NCBI RefSeq assembly: GCF_000372745.1 | Contig: NZ_KB889676.1 | Coordinates: forward strand, 37,572-101,571 | Direction: 5' to 3' | From: Embleya scabrispora DSM 41855 | GTDB taxonomy: Bacteria > Actinomycetota > Actinomycetes > Streptomycetales > Streptomycetaceae | Length of the DNA: 64,000 bases | The notes under the pieces: generated by a model | The model's database searches: none | Told to the model about the DNA's origin: nothing | The model's input: the letters and a program-made list of their open reading frames with translations, nothing else | Shown: positions 44,886-53,825 of the stretch, in pieces | Layout: each line of letters opens with the position of its first letter | Position numbering within the stretch: position 1 is the first letter of the stretch | Translations under genes and position numbers: made by a program

Positions 44886-45686
44886 TCACAACTCTTCCCG
44901 CCACCGCCACGCGTGGTCGACCGGTCCGATCCCCTCGCCCAGCGGGAAGCCGGCCCGGATCGCGCCGGTGACGTACTCCTTGGCGGCGGCGACCGCGTCC
45001 GGGACGGTGTCGCCGATGGCCAGGCGCGAGGCGATCGCACTCGCCAGCGTGCAGCCGGTGCCGTGGGTGTGCCGGTTGTCGTAGCGCGGGCTGGTGAACC
45101 AGTACTCGCGCGTGCCGTCGAAGAGCAGGTCGGCGGCCTCGCCCTCCAGGTGACCGCCCTTGATCAGCACCCAGCGCGGACCGAAGGCGAGCACCGCCTC
45201 GGCCGCGACGCGCATGTCGGCCCGCTCGCGCACCTTGTGACCGGTGAGCAGCTCGACCTCGTACAGGTTGGGAGTGACCACTGTGGCGACCGGCAGCAGC
45301 CGGGTGCGCAGGGTCTCCAGTGCCTCGTTCGCGAGCAGGGTGTCGCCGTGTTTGGAGGAGGCCACCGGGTCGACCACCACCGGTACGGACACCTCGGCCA
45401 GCAGCGCGGCGACCACCGCCACCAGGTTCGGCGACGCGAGCATGCCGGTCTTGATCGCCTGCACGCCGATGTCGTCCACGACACTGCGGAACTGCGCCCG
45501 TACGGCCTCCGCGGGCAGTTCCCAGTAGCCCTGCACACCGAGCGAGTTCTGCGCGGTCACCGCCGCGATCACGCTCATCCCGTGTACGCCGTGGGCCAGC
45601 ATCGTCTTGAGGTCGGCCTGGATCCCGGCGCCGCCGCCGGAGTCGGAGCCGGCCACCGTGAGCACGCGCGGAGGAGTCTGCACCAT
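44886..45686 (-). CDS. thiD: Hydroxymethylpyrimidine/phosphomethylpyrimidine kinase ThiD
   Basis: A 266-residue ribokinase-fold enzyme of thiamine synthesis that phosphorylates HMP and HMP-P. It starts at ATG 45684-45686. Motifs are [20 protein letters not shown] at the N-terminus, [25 protein letters not shown], and the C-terminal anion hole [19 protein letters not shown]. It is 47 bases downstream of thiL, which encodes the last enzyme of the pathway. No TPP riboswitch is visible upstream of this short gap. Confidence 0.96.
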   Translation of the reverse strand: MVQTPPRVLTVAGSDSGGGAGIQADLKTMLAHGVHGMSVIAAVTAQNSLGVQGYWELPAEAVRAQFRSVVDDIGVQAIKTGMLASPNLVAVVAALLAEVSVPVVVDPVASSKHGDTLLANEALETLRTRLLPVATVVTPNLYEVELLTGHKVRERADMRVAAEAVLAFGPRWVLIKGGHLEGEAADLLFDGTREYWFTSPRYDNRHTHGTGCTLASAIASRLAIGDTVPDAVAAAKEYVTGAIRAGFPLGEGIGPVDHAWRWREEL

Positions 45687-45732
45687 GCCGGCAGCCTATC
45701 CACGCCGCCCGCGCGCCCGGCCCGCGCGCCCC

Positions 45733-46683
45733 TCAGCCGCGGCCGAAGTGGTCCCATCCGCCCGCCAGGCCCGGGTCCCGGCCGTCCACGGTGACGCCGG
45801 CGCCCGAGTGCACGCGGCCGATCACGCGCCAGCGCGCGGGCAACGCGGTCCCCGCCGGGAAGGTGGCGACCAGGGCGTGGTCCTCGCCGCCGGTGAGCAC
45901 CCAGTTGAGCGGGTCGGCGCCCAGCGCGCGGGCCACGTCGCGCATCTGGGCGGGCACGTCCAGCCGGGCGGAGAGGATGTCGATGCGTACGTCGGAGGCG
46001 CGCGAGACGTGGCCCATGTCGGCGAGCAGGCCGTCACTGACGTCGATCATCGAGGTCGCGCCGAGGATCGCCGCGCCGGGACCGGCGTCGTAGGGCGGCT
46101 CGGGCCTGCGGTGCGCCTCCACGAACGCGCGCGGCGCGCGGTGCCCGTGGCCCAGGATCGCCAGTCCCGCGGCCGACCAGCCCAGCCAGCCCGCGACCGC
46201 GAGCACGTCGCCGGGTCGGGCGCCGGAGCGGACCACCGGAGGCCGGCCCTGGAGGTCGCCCAGCGCGGTCACCGCGACGGTGACGGTGTCGCTGCCCACC
46301 ACGTCGCCGCCCGCGACGCCCGCGCCGACCACCGCGCATTCGTCGCGCAGGCCGTCGTACAGCTCCAGCGCCCATCCCGTGGGCAGGTCCGGCGGGCCGC
46401 ACAGGCCGATCAGCAGCGCGGTGGGCGCGGCGCCCATCGCCGCGACGTCGGCCAGGTTCTGCGCGGCGGCCTTGCGGCCGACGTCGTACGCGGTGGACCA
46501 GTCCCGTCGGAAGTGCCGCCCCTCGACGAGCAGATCCATGGTGGCCACCACACGCCCGTCGGCGGCGGCGACCACGGCGGCGTCGTCGCCCGGGCCCAGG
46601 GACACGTGCGGCCCCGTCGGCACGCGGGCGACCAGTGCCCCGATCAGGCCGAACTCGCCGAGATCGCCCAGCGTCCCGCTCAT
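45733..46683 (-). CDS. thiL: Thiamine-monophosphate kinase ThiL
   Basis: A 316-residue enzyme that makes thiamine diphosphate from thiamine phosphate. ATG 46681-46683 follows GGAGAG; the longer frame has no ribosome site. Motifs are [79 protein letters not shown] and [14 protein letters not shown], which form the PurM-like ATP site. It is probably cotranscribed with thiD. It is divergent from the 46848 gene over 164 bases. Confidence 0.97.
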   Translation of the reverse strand: MSGTLGDLGEFGLIGALVARVPTGPHVSLGPGDDAAVVAAADGRVVATMDLLVEGRHFRRDWSTAYDVGRKAAAQNLADVAAMGAAPTALLIGLCGPPDLPTGWALELYDGLRDECAVVGAGVAGGDVVGSDTVTVAVTALGDLQGRPPVVRSGARPGDVLAVAGWLGWSAAGLAILGHGHRAPRAFVEAHRRPEPPYDAGPGAAILGATSMIDVSDGLLADMGHVSRASDVRIDILSARLDVPAQMRDVARALGADPLNWVLTGGEDHALVATFPAGTALPARWRVIGRVHSGAGVTVDGRDPGLAGGWDHFGRG

Positions 46684-46847
46684 CGCCGCTCTCCTGCCAT
46701 GCCCATCAGCCTGATTCCGCCTCGTCGACCGTGTTCCTGTGATCCATCGGCTCCCGCTGTGGTCGCCGAGCCCCCGCCGGGCCGACAATGGTCGCAGCAG
46801 CGGGGGTCACGTCAAGATCCCATCATCCTGCGCGCCGGGAGGCCGTG

Positions 46848-47084
46848 GTGGTACAGGCATACATCCTGATCCAGACCGAGGTCGGCCGTTCGGCCTCGGT
46901 GGCCCGACGCGTCGCCGAGCTGCCGGGGGTGACCCAGGCGGACGACGTCACGGGTCCCTACGACGTGATCGTGCGGGCCGAGGCCGCCGACGTCGACCAG
47001 TTGGGTCGCATGGTGGTCGCCGAGGTGCAACGCATCGACGGCATCACCCGCACCCTGACCTGTCCGGTGGTCAACCTGGGCTGA
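46848..47084 (+). CDS. Stand-alone Lrp/AsnC effector (RAM) domain protein
   Basis: A 78-residue protein. GTG 46848 is chosen ([13 protein letters not shown]) because GGGAGG lies four bases ahead. The sequence matches the C-terminal ligand-binding domain of Lrp/AsnC regulators without the DNA-binding half: [40 protein letters not shown] and [15 protein letters not shown]. Such proteins form oligomers and bind amino acids. Target and ligand are unknown. It may be cotranscribed with the DUF3515 gene that starts 44 bases later. Confidence 0.88.
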   Translation: MVQAYILIQTEVGRSASVARRVAELPGVTQADDVTGPYDVIVRAEAADVDQLGRMVVAEVQRIDGITRTLTCPVVNLG

Positions 47085-47128
47085 CCCGCGTGACCGTCCC
47101 GGAGCGTCGCACATCTAGGATCGGGGCC

Positions 47129-47635
47129 GTGCGACCTACTCGAGTTCTCGCCTGGCTGCTTCCGGTGACCATGCTGGCGGCCGTGGGGTGCGACAGCGGT
47201 TCGGGGAATGTCGAGGTCGCGGCGCCGGTCCCGCCCGGCGGCGCCGCCACCGATGCGTGCAACGCGCTGCACGACGCGCTCCCGGCGAAGGTGATGGACG
47301 CCGGGGTGCGCGAGACCTCGCCCAAGTCCACGCTGACCGCGGCGTGGGGCGATCCGGCGATCGTGTTGCGCTGCGGTGTGGGGCTGCCCGCCTCGTTGCG
47401 GGTCGTGGATCCGACCAAGGCCGGTTCCGAACCGGTCGACTCGATCGAGGTCAACGGCGTGACCTGGAGCTTCGCCAAGTACGCCGACGGCGTGCGGTTC
47501 ACCACGGTCTATCGCCGGGCCAACGTCGAGATGAGCGTCCCGAGGAAGTTCACCGAGCCGGCCGCGCCGCTCGTCGACGTCGCCGACGCGGTCGCCCGCA
47601 CGGTGCCGGCCACACTGGATCTGAGCAACGCGTGA
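47129..47635 (+). CDS. DUF3515-family lipoprotein
   Basis: A 168-residue protein. GTG 47129, with AGGATCGGGG just upstream, gives a short signal peptide (PTRVLAWLLPVTMLA) and a lipobox-like AAVGC. The mature domain contains DACNALHDALPAKV, AAWGDPAIVLRCGV, PVDSIEVNGVTWSF and the C-terminal LVDVADAVARTVPA, typical of actinobacterial DUF3515 proteins, whose function is unknown. It is convergent with ddl; the two are separated by a hairpin that overlaps its stop codon. Confidence 0.85.
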   Translation: MRPTRVLAWLLPVTMLAAVGCDSGSGNVEVAAPVPPGGAATDACNALHDALPAKVMDAGVRETSPKSTLTAAWGDPAIVLRCGVGLPASLRVVDPTKAGSEPVDSIEVNGVTWSFAKYADGVRFTTVYRRANVEMSVPRKFTEPAAPLVDVADAVARTVPATLDLSNA

Positions 47636-47663
47636 GGGGCGGTCGACGCGTCGACCGCCCCTC
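47634..47663. terminator. Palindromic hairpin between DUF3515 gene and ddl
   Basis: Arms 47634-47647 and 47650-47663 are exact complements, giving at least 12 effective base pairs. It begins inside the stop codon of the plus-strand gene and lies 46 bases from the ddl stop. Confidence 0.75.
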
Positions 47664-47708
47664 GTTCGCGCAGGTGCCGGCCGCCGGGCATGGCCCGGCG
47701 GAACGTCC

Positions 47709-48851
47709 CTAGCGCAGCAGTGAGTTGGGCCGGCGCAGCGCGGCCTGGATCAGCCGGTCGACCAGTTCGGCGTAGTCGACGCCGGTCGCCTGCCACATGC
47801 TCGGGAACATCGACACCGGGGTGAAGCCCGGCATCGTGTTGACCTCGTTGATCACGAAGTGGCCGTTCTCCAGCAGGAAGAAGTCCACCCGGGCCAGGCC
47901 CTCGCAGGACAGCGCCTCGAAGGCGGTCACCGCGAGGCGCTGCACCTCGGCGGTCTGCTCCTTGGTCAGCGACGCCGGCACGTCCAGCTCGGTGCCGTTG
48001 TCCGGCAGGTACTTCGCGGCGAAGTCGTAGAACTCGTGCTCGCCGCCCACGCGTACCTCGGCCGGCAGGCTCGCGCGCGGTCCGTCCTCGAACTCCAGGA
48101 CGCCGCACTCGATCTCACGCCCGATCAGCATGCCTTCGACGATCACCTTGGGATCGTGCCGGCGGGCTTCCTCGATCGCCGCGTCCAGGTCCTCGATCCG
48201 GTGCACCTTGGTGATGCCCATGCTGGAGCCGGCGCGGGCCGGCTTGACGAACACCGGGAAGCCGAGCGAGGACACCGCCTCGCGCACGGCCGCCGGGTCG
48301 CGCTCCCATTCGCGCGGGCGCACCGTGGCGTACGGGCCGGAGGGCAGTCCGAATCCGGTGAACAGGGCCTTCATGTACTCCTTGTCCATGCTCGCCGCGC
48401 TGGCGAGCACGCCGGACCCGACATAGGGGACCTGGGCCAGTTCCAGGAAGCCCTGGAACGTGCCGTCCTCGCCGTAGGGGCCGTGCAGGAGCGGGAAGAC
48501 AACGTCGATCTCGCCGAGCAGCTTGGGCAGCGCGCCGGGTTCGAGCACGGTGATCTCGCGAGAGGTGGGGTCGGCGGCGAGCACGACGGCCGCGGAGGAC
48601 TCCGCGACGTCGGCCACCGCGGGCAGCCGGTCGCCGCGGATCGCCAGCCGTTCCGGGTCGTCGCCGACGAGCATCCAACGCCCGTCGGTGCCGATGCCGA
48701 TCGGCAGCACGTCGTACTTGGCGCGGTCGATCGCGGCCAGCACGCTCCCTGCGGTGACGCAGGAGATCGCGTGCTCGGAGCTGCGGCCGCCGAAGACGAC
48801 CGCGACGCGGGGGCGCGAGGTGGGGTGGGGGGTGCCGGAAACGTCGTTCAT
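47709..48851 (-). CDS. ddl: D-alanine--D-alanine ligase
   Basis: A 380-residue ATP-grasp ligase of peptidoglycan precursor synthesis, starting at ATG 48849-48851. Motifs are RVAVVFGGRSSEHAIS at the N-terminus, FPLLHGPYGEDGTFQGFLEL, SMDKEYMKALF, FPVFVKPARAGSSMGITKV, the omega-loop segment HEFYDFAAKYLPDN and the metal-binding VINEVNTMPGFTP. The omega loop matches ordinary actinobacterial ligases and not VanA-type lactate ligases. The next gene on the strand is gpsA, 276 bases upstream, with no gene in that gap. Confidence 0.97.
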   Translation of the reverse strand: MNDVSGTPHPTSRPRVAVVFGGRSSEHAISCVTAGSVLAAIDRAKYDVLPIGIGTDGRWMLVGDDPERLAIRGDRLPAVADVAESSAAVVLAADPTSREITVLEPGALPKLLGEIDVVFPLLHGPYGEDGTFQGFLELAQVPYVGSGVLASAASMDKEYMKALFTGFGLPSGPYATVRPREWERDPAAVREAVSSLGFPVFVKPARAGSSMGITKVHRIEDLDAAIEEARRHDPKVIVEGMLIGREIECGVLEFEDGPRASLPAEVRVGGEHEFYDFAAKYLPDNGTELDVPASLTKEQTAEVQRLAVTAFEALSCEGLARVDFFLLENGHFVINEVNTMPGFTPVSMFPSMWQATGVDYAELVDRLIQAALRRPNSLLR

Positions 48852-49088
48852 GGTCGGACGACCCTATCCCCATCGTTGTTCGAATGCGCTCGGGCCCGTC
48901 CGGCGCGGACGTGCAAGTCACCGAACACGCACGGCATTCGGACCCTCCGCAATCGGAAACGCCCCCGCGCGTCGGGCACACCGCTCACGCCGGTCGTCGC
49001 GACGCCACCCGGCCGCCCCCTCGGCGCGTCAGCGCCCACGACTCGTTCGTGTCGACCGGTGATCGACGAGCTTGCGAGGAGAGCGGCC

Positions 49089-49120
49089 GGCGGCGCAGCC
49101 GCCCACCGCGCGAAGCGCGG
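49089..49120 (-). terminator. Two small hairpins after gpsA
   Basis: GGCGGC/GCCGCC (49089-49103) and CCGCGC/GCGCGG (49106-49120) form adjacent 6-bp stems just past the gpsA stop. They are short, so this is only a weak terminator candidate. Otherwise the gap 48852-49127 holds nothing recognisable. Confidence 0.35.
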
Positions 49121-49127
49121 CTCGCCC

Positions 49128-50123
49128 CTAGCGTTCGGGCTTGGCCGAGCGCGACAGCAGGGCCATGCCGACGGACGGGGGCTTGCCGCCGTGCATGATC
49201 GACACGACGACGTCGGTGATCGGCATCTCGACGCCGTACCGTCGCGCGAGCAGTTGCACGGATTCGCAGGACTTGAAGCCCTCGGCGATCTGTCGGCTGT
49301 CCCGTACCGCCTCCTCGATCGGCATCCCGCGGCCGATCTTCTCGCCGAACGTGCGGTTGCGCGACAGCGGCGAGGTGCACGTGGCCACCAGGTCGCCGAG
49401 GCCGGCCAGGCCCGCGAAGGTGTGCGCGTCGGCACCCATCGCGGCACCCAGCCGGGCGGTCTCGGCCAGCCCTCGGGTGATCAGCGTGGCCTTGGTGTTG
49501 TCGCCCATGCCCATACCGTCGGCCATCCCGACGGCGAGTGCGATCACGTTCTTGACCGCGCCGCCGAGTTCCGCGCCGACCACGTCGGTGTTGGTGTACG
49601 GGCGGAAGTAGGGCGTGTGGCAGGCCGCCTGGAGCCGCCGGGCGACCTCTTCGTCGACGCACGCCACCACGCTCGCGGCGGGCTGGCGCTGGGCGATCTC
49701 GGGGGCCAGGTTGGGCCCGCTGACCACCGCGATCCGGCCCTCGGACACGCCGGTGACCTCGCGGATCACCTCACTCATCCGGTTCGCGGTGCCCAGTTCG
49801 ACGCCCTTCATCAAGCTGACCAGGATCGCGTCGTCGGACAGCAGTGGCGCCCACGTGGTGAGGTTGCCGCGCAGCGTCTGCGACGGTACCGACAACACCA
49901 CGAACTCCGCGCCCTCGGCCGCCTTCGCCGCATCCGTGGTGGCCTGGATCCCGGTCGGTAGGGCGATCCCGGGCAGATACTCGTCGTTCTCGTGCCGCGC
50001 GTTGATCGCGTCGGCCATTTCCGGGCGCCGGCCCCACATCACCACGTCGCAACCCGCCTCGGCGAGCACGATCGAGAAGGCGGTGCCCCAGGAACCCATG
50101 CCGAATACCGCGCAACGCGTCAT
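49128..50123 (-). CDS. gpsA: Glycerol-3-phosphate dehydrogenase (NAD(P)+)
   Basis: A 331-residue enzyme reducing dihydroxyacetone phosphate to sn-glycerol-3-phosphate for phospholipid synthesis. ATG 50121-50123 overlaps the plsC stop (ATGA). Motifs are [20 protein letters not shown] for NAD(P)[47 protein letters not shown] with the catalytic lysine, and [20 protein letters not shown]. Coupling with plsC places two early phospholipid steps in one transcript. Confidence 0.97.
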   Translation of the reverse strand: MTRCAVFGMGSWGTAFSIVLAEAGCDVVMWGRRPEMADAINARHENDEYLPGIALPTGIQATTDAAKAAEGAEFVVLSVPSQTLRGNLTTWAPLLSDDAILVSLMKGVELGTANRMSEVIREVTGVSEGRIAVVSGPNLAPEIAQRQPAASVVACVDEEVARRLQAACHTPYFRPYTNTDVVGAELGGAVKNVIALAVGMADGMGMGDNTKATLITRGLAETARLGAAMGADAHTFAGLAGLGDLVATCTSPLSRNRTFGEKIGRGMPIEEAVRDSRQIAEGFKSCESVQLLARRYGVEMPITDVVVSIMHGGKPPSVGMALLSRSAKPER

Positions 50124-51100
50124 GCGCGGCCATCCTCGGTGTGCTCGGTCTCGGCCTGTGCGGCGTCGGTGCGCGCGCACTCGGCGCGGACCGGCTCCGG
50201 CCGGGCGACCCGCTCGACCGGGGCTTGGCCGACCGGGGCCTTCCCGACCGGTTCCCGCTCGACCGCAGCCGGCTCGACCAAAGCCTTCTCGACCGAAACC
50301 CGCTCGACCACGTCCTTCTCGACCGGATCCTTCTTCAACGGATCCGGCACGCTCGAATCCGGTCGGCTCGGTTCGATCCCGGCCTCGGCCCCGCGGCCGG
50401 ATACCCGGCGCACGCCGGCGTCCGGCGGAGCGGCCTCCTCGCGCAGCTCGGCCAACAACTCGGTCACCGCCTCCATGATCCGGTCGGTCGCCCCGCGCAA
50501 CACGTCGGCGGTCAGTTCACGACCGCGGAACTCGTCCAGATCCACCGGCGGCCCGGCCAACACGCGCATCGTCTTGCGCGGCAGCAGGCGCGGGCGCTTC
50601 CCGTACGGCGGCAACATCTCGTGCGCACCCCACTGGGCGACCGGAATCACCGGGGCACCGGTGGTCAGCGCGATCCGGGCCGCGCCGGTCTTGCCCGGCA
50701 TCGGCCACAGGTCCTTGTCCCGGGTGATGGTGCCCTCCGGGTAGACCGCGACGCACTCGCCCTTCTCGACCGCCGCCACCGCCGCGCGGAACGCCAGCGC
50801 GGCGTCCGCGGAGTCCCGGTAGACCGGGATCTGGCCGGCGCCGGCCAGCACCCGGCCGACGAAGGGGATCTTGAACAGGCCGGATTTGGCCAGGAAGCGC
50901 GGCACCCGGCCGCTGTCGTACTGATAGTGCGCGTAGGTCAGCGGGTCGACATAGGAGATGTGGTTCACCGCCGTGACGAACCCGCCCGACGTCGGGATGT
51001 TCTCGGTGCCCCGCCAGTCACGTTTGGTGAACAGCAACAGCAGGGGCTTGATCACCACGACCGCCAGGCGGTACCAGAAACCGATCCTTCGGCGGGCCAC
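50120..51100 (-). CDS. plsC: 1-acyl-sn-glycerol-3-phosphate acyltransferase PlsC with repetitive charged tail
   Basis: A 326-residue acyltransferase making phosphatidic acid. It starts at GTG 51098-51100. A hydrophobic stretch ([13 protein letters not shown]) precedes the catalytic NHISYVD (HX4D) near residue 46. [35 protein letters not shown] and [14 protein letters not shown] follow. The enzyme core ends near residue 240. The last 85 residues are a low-complexity tail with six-residue periodicity (EKDVVE, EKALVE, EREPVG and similar), not usual for the family. The tail is probably intrinsically disordered; its function is unknown. Confidence 0.94.
   Translation of the reverse strand: MARRRIGFWYRLAVVVIKPLLLLFTKRDWRGTENIPTSGGFVTAVNHISYVDPLTYAHYQYDSGRVPRFLAKSGLFKIPFVGRVLAGAGQIPVYRDSADAALAFRAAVAAVEKGECVAVYPEGTITRDKDLWPMPGKTGAARIALTTGAPVIPVAQWGAHEMLPPYGKRPRLLPRKTMRVLAGPPVDLDEFRGRELTADVLRGATDRIMEAVTELLAELREEAAPPDAGVRRVSGRGAEAGIEPSRPDSSVPDPLKKDPVEKDVVERVSVEKALVEPAAVEREPVGKAPVGQAPVERVARPEPVRAECARTDAAQAETEHTEDGRA
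50205..50340 (-). repeat. Tandem 18-base repeats encoding the PlsC tail
   Basis: About seven imperfect copies of an 18-base unit beginning CTCGACC or CCGACCG (plus strand), each encoding a (V)E(K/R)xxV hexapeptide. The period matches codons, so length changes would keep the frame. Confidence 0.6.
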
Positions 51101-51213
51101 CGGCGTTCCTCCCGTTCATGTGTTTCAGATCAGTGCGTATCGGCGCGGAAGTCCCGCTGCGTGTTCCGCTGCCGTGTCGCTCCTCACACAATCCACGTTC
51201 CCCGCGAGAAGCG

Positions 51214-51246
51214 CGGAACATCGATTCTGGCGGAACATCGATTCTG
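51214..51246. repeat. Two copies of a 16-base direct repeat upstream of cofC
   Basis: CGGAACATCGATTCTG occurs at 51214-51229 and again at 51231-51246, one base apart. It lies in the 252-base gap between divergent plsC and cofC and could be a tandem operator. Confidence 0.7.
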
Positions 51247-51297
51247 TACACGCGGACCCCACAGTTTCCCCTGGGCCTTCCGCATTGTCGAGAAACG

Positions 51298-51317
51298 TCC
51301 TCGTCGACCGACGAGGA
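51298..51317. promoter_or_regulatory. 9-bp palindrome ahead of cofC
   Basis: TCCTCGTCG (51298-51306) and CGACGAGGA (51309-51317) form an inverted repeat with a two-base gap, 36 bases ahead of the cofC ATG. It may be an operator or a small leader hairpin. Confidence 0.4.
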
Positions 51318-51352
51318 TATGGGCTTACGGTACGGATGCGAGGATCTTGCCG

Positions 51353-52072
51353 ATGTCCCCCGCCACGGATTCCACCGGCCGGCGCCGGCCCGCCGGAAAT
51401 GGTCGCACCGCACCCTCCGGCACGCGCGCGTGGCGGCTCGTGGTGCCGGTGAAGCCGTTGTCGATCGCCAAGAGTCGCCTCGCCGGCACGATCGGTCCCG
51501 GCCATCGCCCCGAACTCGCTCTCGCCTTCGCGCTCGACACCGTGCGGGCGGCGCTGACCTGTACGCGTGTGCACGGCGTGCTCGTGGTCACCGACGACGT
51601 CCGGGTCGCGACGGCGATCCGGGCGCTCGGTGCGGACGTGGTCGCCGACGTCGGCGGCGGTCTCAACGCCGCGCTCGCGCACGGGGCCCGGGCGGCCGGC
51701 GCCGAGCGGCCGCGGACCGGGGTGGCCGCGCTGTCCGCCGACCTTCCGGCTTTGCGGGCCGAGGAGTTGGATCGGGTACTCGCCGCCGCGACGTTCGCGC
51801 GGCGGGCCTTCCTGGCGGACGCGGCGGGCGTGGGCACCACGCTGCTCGCCGCCGCGGCGGGAGTGCCGTTGGCGCCCGGCTTCGGGGGCCGCTCCCGGGC
51901 TCGGCACCTGGCCTCGGGGGCGCTCGAACTCGCGCCCTACGACGTGGATTCGGTGCGCCGGGACGTGGACACCGGCGAGGATCTGCGGGCCGCGATCGCA
52001 CTCGGGGTCGGCGCGGCCACCGCCGCGGTGCTCCCGTCCGTACCGTTTTCGCCGCGCGCCGCCGCCTCCTGA
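51353..52072 (+). CDS. cofC: 2-phospho-L-lactate/phosphoenolpyruvate guanylyltransferase CofC (coenzyme F420 synthesis)
   Basis: A 239-residue nucleotidyltransferase that activates phospholactate or PEP with GTP for F420 assembly. ATG 51353 follows a GAGGAT site. After a low-complexity N-terminus of about 28 residues the core starts WRLVVPVKPLSIAKSRLAG. GVLVVTDDVRVATAIRALGA, GGLNAALAHGARAA, ALSADLPALRAEELDRVL and GVGTTLLAA follow. F420 would serve enzymes such as LLM oxidoreductases, one of which is encoded at 26228. The gene may continue into the small gene at 52120. Confidence 0.9.
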   Translation: MSPATDSTGRRRPAGNGRTAPSGTRAWRLVVPVKPLSIAKSRLAGTIGPGHRPELALAFALDTVRAALTCTRVHGVLVVTDDVRVATAIRALGADVVADVGGGLNAALAHGARAAGAERPRTGVAALSADLPALRAEELDRVLAAATFARRAFLADAAGVGTTLLAAAAGVPLAPGFGGRSRARHLASGALELAPYDVDSVRRDVDTGEDLRAAIALGVGAATAAVLPSVPFSPRAAAS

Positions 52073-52119
52073 CGCCGCGTCGGATCGGCGACGGTCGCGC
52101 CTGCGGTCACAATGGGGGC

Positions 52120-52332
52120 ATGCAGGGCACCGTGTACACCTTCGAGACCGACTCGCGAGAGGGCGTCGTGCTGCTCGACGACGGCTCTCCCGTGCCCTTC
52201 GACGCGGCGGCGTTCGACGCCGGCGGGATGCGCTTTCTGCGGCCCGGTCAACGGGTGCGGATGACCATGGACGCGACGGGTGATCGGGTGGTGCTGGTGA
52301 CGCTGTACACGTTGCCGGATCCGCCGCGCTGA
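52120..52332 (+). CDS. Small cold-shock-like OB-fold protein (70 residues)
   Basis: It starts at ATG 52120 behind a G-rich stretch and is 47 bases downstream of cofC. The sequence MQGTVYTFETDSREGVVLLD followed by DGSPVPFDAAAFDAGG and FLRPGQRVRMTM resembles the cold-shock domain pattern (G-x-V, then D-G-x-x-V-P-F, then L-x-x-G-Q-x-V). The RNP motifs are degenerate, so nucleic-acid binding is uncertain. Similar small proteins are found next to hupS/cofC in streptomycetes. It is convergent with hupS. Confidence 0.75.
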   Translation: MQGTVYTFETDSREGVVLLDDGSPVPFDAAAFDAGGMRFLRPGQRVRMTMDATGDRVVLVTLYTLPDPPR

Positions 52333-52413
52333 GCTCGACGTCGGCCCGACCGACACACCCGCCGATCCGTCCCCGGCGATCCCCACCCGGCGGCAGGAAC
52401 GCGGCGACCGGGA

Positions 52414-52463
52414 CACGGCGACGGGCCGGCACCCACGCGTGTGGGTACCGGCCCGTCGCCGTG
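52414..52463. terminator. 22-bp hairpin between the small OB-fold gene and hupS
   Basis: Arms 52414-52436 and 52441-52463 pair at 22 of 23 positions (C:A mismatch at 52430/52447) around a GCGT loop. It is placed 36 bases after the hupS stop. Confidence 0.85.
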
Positions 52464-52498
52464 GTCCGGCATGTCGCCGGCTCGAGAAATCCGCTGCG

Positions 52499-53305
52499 TC
52501 AGACCTTCTTGGTCGCGCGCTTGGCAGCGGGCTTCTTCGCCGCCGGCGCCTTGGTGGCAGCGGTGGGCTTCGCGGCGGCGGGCTTTGCCGCGGCCGGCTT
52601 GGCGGTCGCGGCCTTCGGCGCGGCCTTGGTCGCCTTCGCCTTGGTCGCCGGAGCCTTGGCCGCCGCCGGCGTGCTCTTGACGGCCTTGGTGGTGGTGGCC
52701 TTGGTCGTGGTGGTCGCGGCCTTGGCCGTGACCTTCTTCGCGACGGCCGGCTTGCTCGCGGCCTTGGTCGCGGGTGCCTTGGTCGCCTTCTTGGCGGCGG
52801 GCTTGGCGGCCGTCGTCGTCTTGGCCGCGGCCGCGGTCTTGCGCGTCGTGGCGGCCGGGGTCTTGACCGCCGCGGCGCGCGAGGTGGCCGGCTTCGCCGG
52901 CGCCTTCTTCGCCGCAGTTGCCTTGCGGGTGGTCGCCTTCGCGGCGGGCGCCGTGGCGTCCGTCGCGACCACGCGGGGAGTGGGGCTGCTCTTGGCGGCC
53001 GCGCTCTTCACGTTGGGCTTGGGGAGCTTCTTGGTCCCGCTGGTGTAGTCCTTGAAGCCCTGGCCCGCGCGGAAGCGCGGCACCGAGGTCTTCTTGACGC
53101 GCACCCGCTCACCGGTCTGCGGGTTGCGGGCGTATCGAGCCGGACGGTCCACCTTCTCGAACGAGCCGAAGCCCGTGATGGACACCCGGTCTCCCGCCGT
53201 CACCGCACGAACGATGGTGTCGAGGACGGCATCGACTGCCTCTGCGGCGGCCTTGCGGCCACCCAGTCGGTCAGCGACCGCCTCGACGAGCTGCGCCTTG
53301 TTCAC
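52499..53305 (-). CDS. hupS: HU-family nucleoid protein HupS with long Ala/Lys-rich tail
   Basis: A 268-residue protein starting at GTG 53303-53305 behind AAGGGGAAG. Residues 1-92 are a standard HU domain: MNKAQLVEAVADRLGG, VSITGFGSFEKVDRPARYAR, NPQTGERVRV and VPRFRAGQGFKDYT. The remaining 175 residues are a basic tail of Ala, Lys, Thr and Pro with many (P)AKKA, KATT and AAKPAA units, resembling histone H1. HupS compacts spore nucleoids in Streptomyces; I recall the S. coelicolor protein as about 50 residues shorter. A candidate promoter is at 53355-53383. Confidence 0.95.
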   Translation of the reverse strand: MNKAQLVEAVADRLGGRKAAAEAVDAVLDTIVRAVTAGDRVSITGFGSFEKVDRPARYARNPQTGERVRVKKTSVPRFRAGQGFKDYTSGTKKLPKPNVKSAAAKSSPTPRVVATDATAPAAKATTRKATAAKKAPAKPATSRAAAVKTPAATTRKTAAAAKTTTAAKPAAKKATKAPATKAASKPAVAKKVTAKAATTTTKATTTKAVKSTPAAAKAPATKAKATKAAPKAATAKPAAAKPAAAKPTAATKAPAAKKPAAKRATKKV

Positions 53306-53354
53306 GTCTTCCCCTTCGGAAACCGATGCCGGGACAGTTCAGCCGGCATTGGGC

Positions 53355-53383
53355 ACGCTAAGCATCCAAAAGTGCCGAAGCAA
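53355..53383 (-). promoter_or_regulatory. Candidate hupS promoter
   Basis: On the minus strand TTGCTT and TAGCGT are exactly 17 bases apart, in the 116-base gap ahead of hupS. A transcript would have a leader of roughly 45 bases. Confidence 0.5.
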
Positions 53384-53421
53384 TTACCGAACGGGCGAAT
53401 CACCCTTGTGTCGCAACGGAT

Positions 53422-53661
53422 TCAGGCTTCGGCGGTGTCCCGCGAACTCGCGGGCCCCGCGTCCAACTCGTCCATGAGCTTGGTCAGTCGCCGCGAGGCG
53501 TCCGCCAAATCATGCTTTGCCGCGTCGGTGATGACCAACAAGCGGCGTATTAGCGCCACTTTAGCCTCGTTCGGTAGTCGGAGCCTACGCACCCGGGCGT
53601 GGGCGACCTTCAACCGGGTGGCCAGTTCGGCGAAGAGTTCCACTTCTTCGAACTCGTTCAC
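53422..53661 (-). CDS. Small helical hypothetical protein (79 residues) between hupS and leuD
   Basis: GTG 53659-53661 (MNEFEEVELFAELATRLKVA) is preferred, with AAGG upstream; a longer start at 53703 would add SCHNCGVEHQGRH but has no ribosome site. The protein is all-helical with ARVRRLRLPNEAKVALIRRL and AAKHDLADASRRLTKLMDEL. No signal peptide, membrane helix or known domain is seen. Similar small proteins sit at this place in streptomycetes. Function unknown. Confidence 0.7.
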   Translation of the reverse strand: MNEFEEVELFAELATRLKVAHARVRRLRLPNEAKVALIRRLLVITDAAKHDLADASRRLTKLMDELDAGPASSRDTAEA

Positions 53662-53756
53662 GTGTCGGCCTTGGTGCTCCACACCGCAATTGTGACAGCT
53701 CATCCGGCTATGGGCACAACGGGGCGCCCATTGGGGGCGGACACCGAACACGCGAA

Positions 53757-53782
53757 CGGCGGGACGCAACCGCGTCCCGCCG
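53757..53782 (-). terminator. 11-bp hairpin downstream of leuD
   Basis: Arms 53757-53767 and 53772-53782 are exact complements around AACC, 43 bases past the leuD stop. Confidence 0.7.
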
Positions 53783-53825
53783 CTCGATCTTCGCAGATTT
53801 GCCTGCTGTATAAGGGAGTTGCCGG

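Noticed and set aside
46739..47128. Upstream extension of the DUF3515 lipoprotein
   Set aside because: It overlaps the Lrp-like gene in another frame and would bury the lipoprotein signal peptide.
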